Shown here: positions 62,786-64,000 of the stretch, one piece after another
Layout of the letters: each line of letters begins with the position of its first letter
Numbering within the stretch: position 1 is the first letter of the stretch
Source: Marinifilum_A sediminis
GTDB taxonomy: Bacteria > Bacteroidota > Bacteroidia > Bacteroidales > Marinifilaceae
Direction: 5' to 3'
Assembly (NCBI GenBank): GCA_947496465.1
Contig: CANMCX010000002.1
Location: 682,001-746,000 of the forward strand
Length of the DNA stretch: 64,000 nt
Notes under the pieces: generated by a model
What the model was told of the DNA's origin: nothing
The model's input: the letters and a program-made list of their open reading frames with translations, nothing else
Databases searched by the model: none
Program-made: the position numbers and the translations under genes

Positions 62786-63664
62786 TTACTTGTTTTCAAC
62801 TAGATTCAATAAATATTGACCGTAGCCGTTCTTCTTCAAAGGCTCAGCTAATTTTAGTACTTGATCCGCATCAATATAACCCATGTTATAGGCAATTTCC
62901 TCTAAGCAAGCTACTTTTAAGCCTTGTCGGGTTTCAATAGTTTCGACAAATCGACTTGCATCCAAAAGTGATTCATGGGTTCCGGTATCTAACCAGGCAA
63001 ATCCACGTCCCATCAATTCAACACTCAAATTGTCTTTATCTAAATAGTCCTGATTGACTGTTGTAATTTCCAACTCTCCCCGTTTCGAAGGCTTGATATT
63101 TTTTGCAACTTCGATCACAGAATTGGGGTAGAAATAAAGCCCTACAACCGCATAATTCGACTTTGGCTGTTCGGGTTTCTCCTCAATAGTCGTTACAGCT
63201 CCATCTTCGTTAAAAGTACAAACACCATATCGTTCAGGATCATTAACCCAGTAACCAAACACAGAAGCTTTCTTCTCTTCAGACACTTTATTCACGGCAT
63301 TTTTCAACAATCCTGAAAATCCGTGCCCATAAAAGATATTATCTCCCAGTACCAAACACACATCATCATCTCCAATAAATTCTTCACCAATCAAAAAGGC
63401 CTGTGCTAATCCATCTGGGCTTGGTTGTTCCTTATATTCCAACTTCAGTCCAAAATCCTCACCTGTTCCCAAAAGTTTTTCGAAATTCGGAAGATCTTCG
63501 GGTGTCGAAATAATCAAGATCTCTTTAATACCTGCCAACATTAAAACAGATAATGGATAATAGATCATTGGTTTATCGTAAATAGGCAATAACTGTTTAG
63601 AAACTCCTTTGGTAATGGGATATAGTCTTGTTCCGCTTCCTCCTGCTAGTATGATACCTTTCAT
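62786..63664 (-). CDS. rfbA: Glucose-1-phosphate thymidylyltransferase
   Basis: This 292-residue nucleotidyltransferase makes dTDP-glucose from dTTP and glucose-1-phosphate. Motifs are MKGIILAGGSGTRLYPIT, SKQLLPIYDKPMIYYPLS, VLGDNIFYGHG with the metal Asp, TIEEKPEQPKSN and RGFAWLDTGTHESLLDAS. Standard length. Product inhibition by dTDP-rhamnose is usual for the family. Confidence 0.97.
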   Translation of the reverse strand: MKGIILAGGSGTRLYPITKGVSKQLLPIYDKPMIYYPLSVLMLAGIKEILIISTPEDLPNFEKLLGTGEDFGLKLEYKEQPSPDGLAQAFLIGEEFIGDDDVCLVLGDNIFYGHGFSGLLKNAVNKVSEEKKASVFGYWVNDPERYGVCTFNEDGAVTTIEEKPEQPKSNYAVVGLYFYPNSVIEVAKNIKPSKRGELEITTVNQDYLDKDNLSVELMGRGFAWLDTGTHESLLDASRFVETIETRQGLKVACLEEIAYNMGYIDADQVLKLAEPLKKNGYGQYLLNLVENK

Positions 63665-63738
63665 TGATGTTATATTGTTAATCGTTTATATTTTATAGTA
63701 ATGAGTATAGGAATATTGATATTACCATAGATTTATGG

Positions 63739-64000
63739 CTAACTTAAGTTTTTCCAATACCATTCTGTAGCTTCCTGAATCCCCTCTTTTATTGAAAATT
63801 TAGGATCATAACCAAGCAATGTACGCCCCTTTTCAATGGAAGCCAAAGAGTGAGGAATGTCTCCTGCACGTGTAGGTCCATGAATAATTTCAACATTTGC
63901 AATGTCTGAATCGAAAGTAGAAAGGTTTCTTTTTAAAACATCAATTAATTCCTGTATATCGGTGCGCTCTCCAAACGCAACGTTGAAAACTTCAGACAAA
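63739..64000 (-). CDS. NAD-dependent epimerase C-terminal part (WbpP/UDP-HexNAc 4-epimerase-like), 5' end outside window
   Basis: The frame is open to the right edge, so only the last 86 or so residues are present. FNVAFGERTDIQELIDVL, RAGDIPHSLASIEKGRTLLGYDP and IKEGIQEATEWY are the C-terminal signatures of WbpP/GalE-type SDR epimerases, which interconvert UDP-GlcNAc and UDP-GalNAc or the uronic-acid forms. It lies upstream of rfbA on the same strand and belongs to the polysaccharide locus. Confidence 0.85.
   Translation of the reverse strand, partial: LSEVFNVAFGERTDIQELIDVLKRNLSTFDSDIANVEIIHGPTRAGDIPHSLASIEKGRTLLGYDPKFSIKEGIQEATEWYWKNLS

Overview
The window is bacterial chromosome from a member of the Bacteroidota. 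The AT-rich sequence, an Oar-type TonB receptor, DUF3857/transglutaminase proteins, DUF2461, a YaiO-type barrel and promoters of the TTG-N19-TAnnTTTG type all point there. A Marinifilum/Labilibaculum-like lineage (Marinilabiliales) is my guess from protein style and is not proven by anything in the window.

Layout. 0-9.8 kb is ordinary chromosome: the 3' part of a Kdo/WaaP-like kinase gene, a NUDIX hydrolase, a gamma-glutamyltranspeptidase, a large TonB-dependent receptor, an MscS channel, a CBM9-like secreted protein and a nitroreductase. 9.9-25.1 kb holds a histidine block: a complete hisGDCBHAF(IE) operon on the minus strand, preceded by a 25-codon leader peptide with five consecutive His codons and a terminator, which together form a classical attenuator. 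It is flanked by two sensor kinases with periplasmic solute-binding domains, glnK-amtB and a DUF3332 lipoprotein.

25-31.5 kb is a tight five-gene minus-strand operon. In transcription order it encodes an unrecognised membrane-anchored protein, a TPR plus YaiO-type outer-membrane barrel protein, a secreted CotH-family kinase, a membrane HEAT-repeat protein and a processive GT2 glycosyltransferase. It reads like an uncharacterised envelope-polysaccharide synthesis and export system. 31.7-39.4 kb carries a DsrE-like protein, a DUF2461 protein, an HD hydrolase, two tandem DUF3857/transglutaminase-like proteins (the first without catalytic residues), a four-helix-bundle (S23/Avd-like) gene bracketed by inverted short repeats, and a REC protein fused to a degenerate histidine kinase. 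39.5-43 kb is gene-poor: a 45-aa small protein with its own promoter and terminator, long AT-rich degenerate repeats, a GC-richer stretch with nested inverted repeats, a protein with a carboxypeptidase-regulatory-like domain, and a REP-like palindrome.

43-64 kb is one long minus-strand surface-polysaccharide (O-antigen/capsule) locus running in from the right edge: a UDP-sugar epimerase fragment, rfbACDB (dTDP-L-rhamnose), a Wzx flippase, a pyruvyltransferase, glycosyltransferases, an EpsG/Wzy-like polymerase, fnlABC (UDP-L-FucNAc), a deacetylase-formyltransferase pair, a WbpV-like SDR, a WecA/WbpL-like initiating transferase and WbuC. Two decayed gene remnants (about 57.72-58.06 and 59.82-60.02 kb) lie between intact genes, which suggests a mosaic locus that has exchanged genes.

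All functions come from reading motifs by eye; no database search was run.
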